The notes beneath the pieces were generated by a model. The model had not been told where the DNA came from, ran no database searches, and was given only the letters and a program-made list of their open reading frames with translations. Shown one piece after another: positions 63,470-64,000 of a DNA stretch of 64,000 nt. The stretch is from the NCBI RefSeq assembly GCF_028583425.1, contig NC_072801.1, positions 63,007,766 through 63,071,765 on the forward strand. Direction: 5' to 3'. Made by a program: the position numbers and the translations under genes. The stretch's first letter is position 1. Every line of letters begins with the position of its first letter. Source of the stretch: Eublepharis macularius (Eukaryota; Chordata; Lepidosauria; Squamata; Eublepharidae).

Positions 63470-64000
63470 TTTATTCTACTTTTATTTATAGTCTGCCTGT
63501 CTCACTGAGGCACAAAGGGATTACATAGTGCAAGTCAATACAATACAATAAACAACTTGAGCATTCATTGAGTAAAATTCCAATACGATCAACAGTTAGG
63601 ACATTCAATTAACAGACACAATAGGGTATGGTTGCAGAAAATTTGGAAACAAGCATAAATCTAAATTTGGAGATGAAACCTTTCTGAAACAAAGTGTAAC
63701 TAAGTAACACAACATCTTTAACAATGTGGAAATTACCCAGTAGGAGCAGCTCTACATCAGCAAGCAGCACGCAGTAGCATAGTCTATAGTCCCTATCTCT
63801 TACCAATGCATCTCTTTGAGGTATTTCTTATGACATAGCCCTATAATCTGAGCACAAAAGCCTCCTGAATAATTAAGTTTTGCATAATTTATGGAACGCC
63901 AGGAGAGAAGGAGCTTTCCTGACTGCCTCAGGTAGACCATTCCATAAGGTGAGGGCTACCACAGAGAAAGCTTGTGTACAGGCAACCGTTGATTTTGCTT
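63470..64000 (-). mobile_element. L2/CR1-like LINE 3' end, cut by the window edge
   Basis: The minus strand, from the window edge, reads like a LINE ORF end ('ctctgtggtagccctcacc', 'ttatggaatggtctacctga', 'aaagctccttctctcctgg'). A 3' UTR follows, ending 'gtgagacaggcagactataa'. It is the longest of three related copies and lies in the sacsin-like intron. Confidence 0.6.

Noticed and set aside
1-64000. LTR retrovirus, Polinton or CRISPR array
   Set aside because: No capsid, protease, integrase or envelope motifs and no long terminal direct repeats were seen. The RT and GIY-YIG frames belong to Penelope-like elements.

Overview
The window looks like nuclear DNA of a squamate reptile, most likely a lizard. 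It has single-exon C2H2 zinc-finger genes separated by long non-coding stretches. Those stretches are filled with CR1- and L2-type LINE tails, tRNA-derived and CORE-type SINEs, 5S-rRNA-derived SINEs, hAT-like MITEs and many Penelope-like elements (PLEs). I saw no bacterial gene structure, no CRISPR array, no tRNA or rRNA gene, and no LTR retrovirus or other capsid- or envelope-bearing element. All assignments come from reading the sequence and from remembered family sequences; no database search was run.

Host genes in order: ZNF581 (+, about 3.9-4.6 kb); a ZNF784-like gene (+, 15.3-17.3 kb) with two copies of the same zinc-finger triplet around a long Asn/Gly-rich linker; ZNF865 (-, 25.2-28.2 kb, 20 fingers, first exon in a CpG island near 35 kb); ZNF524 (-, 43.7-44.9 kb, first exon in a CpG island near 47.4 kb); and the start of a sacsin-like gene (+, promoter near 58.5 kb, coding exons at 62.8 and 63.3 kb, running off the right edge). 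As I recall it, human 19q13.4 carries ZNF524-ZNF865-ZNF784-ZNF580-ZNF581 in one block, so this is the reptile counterpart. ZNF581 is flipped and the sacsin-like gene lies where FIZ1 would be expected. The zinc-finger products are predicted nuclear DNA-binding regulators. The sacsin-like product would begin directly with an Hsp90-type ATPase repeat.

Mobile DNA dominates the rest. PLEs occur repeatedly as head-to-head inverted pairs. The clearest, 48,419-50,928, has two nearly identical arms encoding an RT tail plus a GIY-YIG endonuclease, a 14-bp target duplication, and sits inside a SINE. A 309-bp PLE tail lies at 9.2 kb, a second GIY-YIG family at 10.6-11.7 kb, and many shorter terminal fragments elsewhere. 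Several carry hammerhead-ribozyme-like cores. A 1.06-kb multi-level palindrome with a 15-bp target duplication lies at 17.65-18.74 kb. Three hAT-like MITEs show 8-bp duplications. A roughly 50-bp minisatellite of about 32 units fills 54.26-55.9 kb, and a three-unit tandem repeat abuts the ZNF865 promoter.

Stretches not listed below (chiefly 5.8-9.2, 18.8-20.1, 31.7-34.3, 41.4-43.7 and 45.0-47.1 kb) show no gene or element that I can support.
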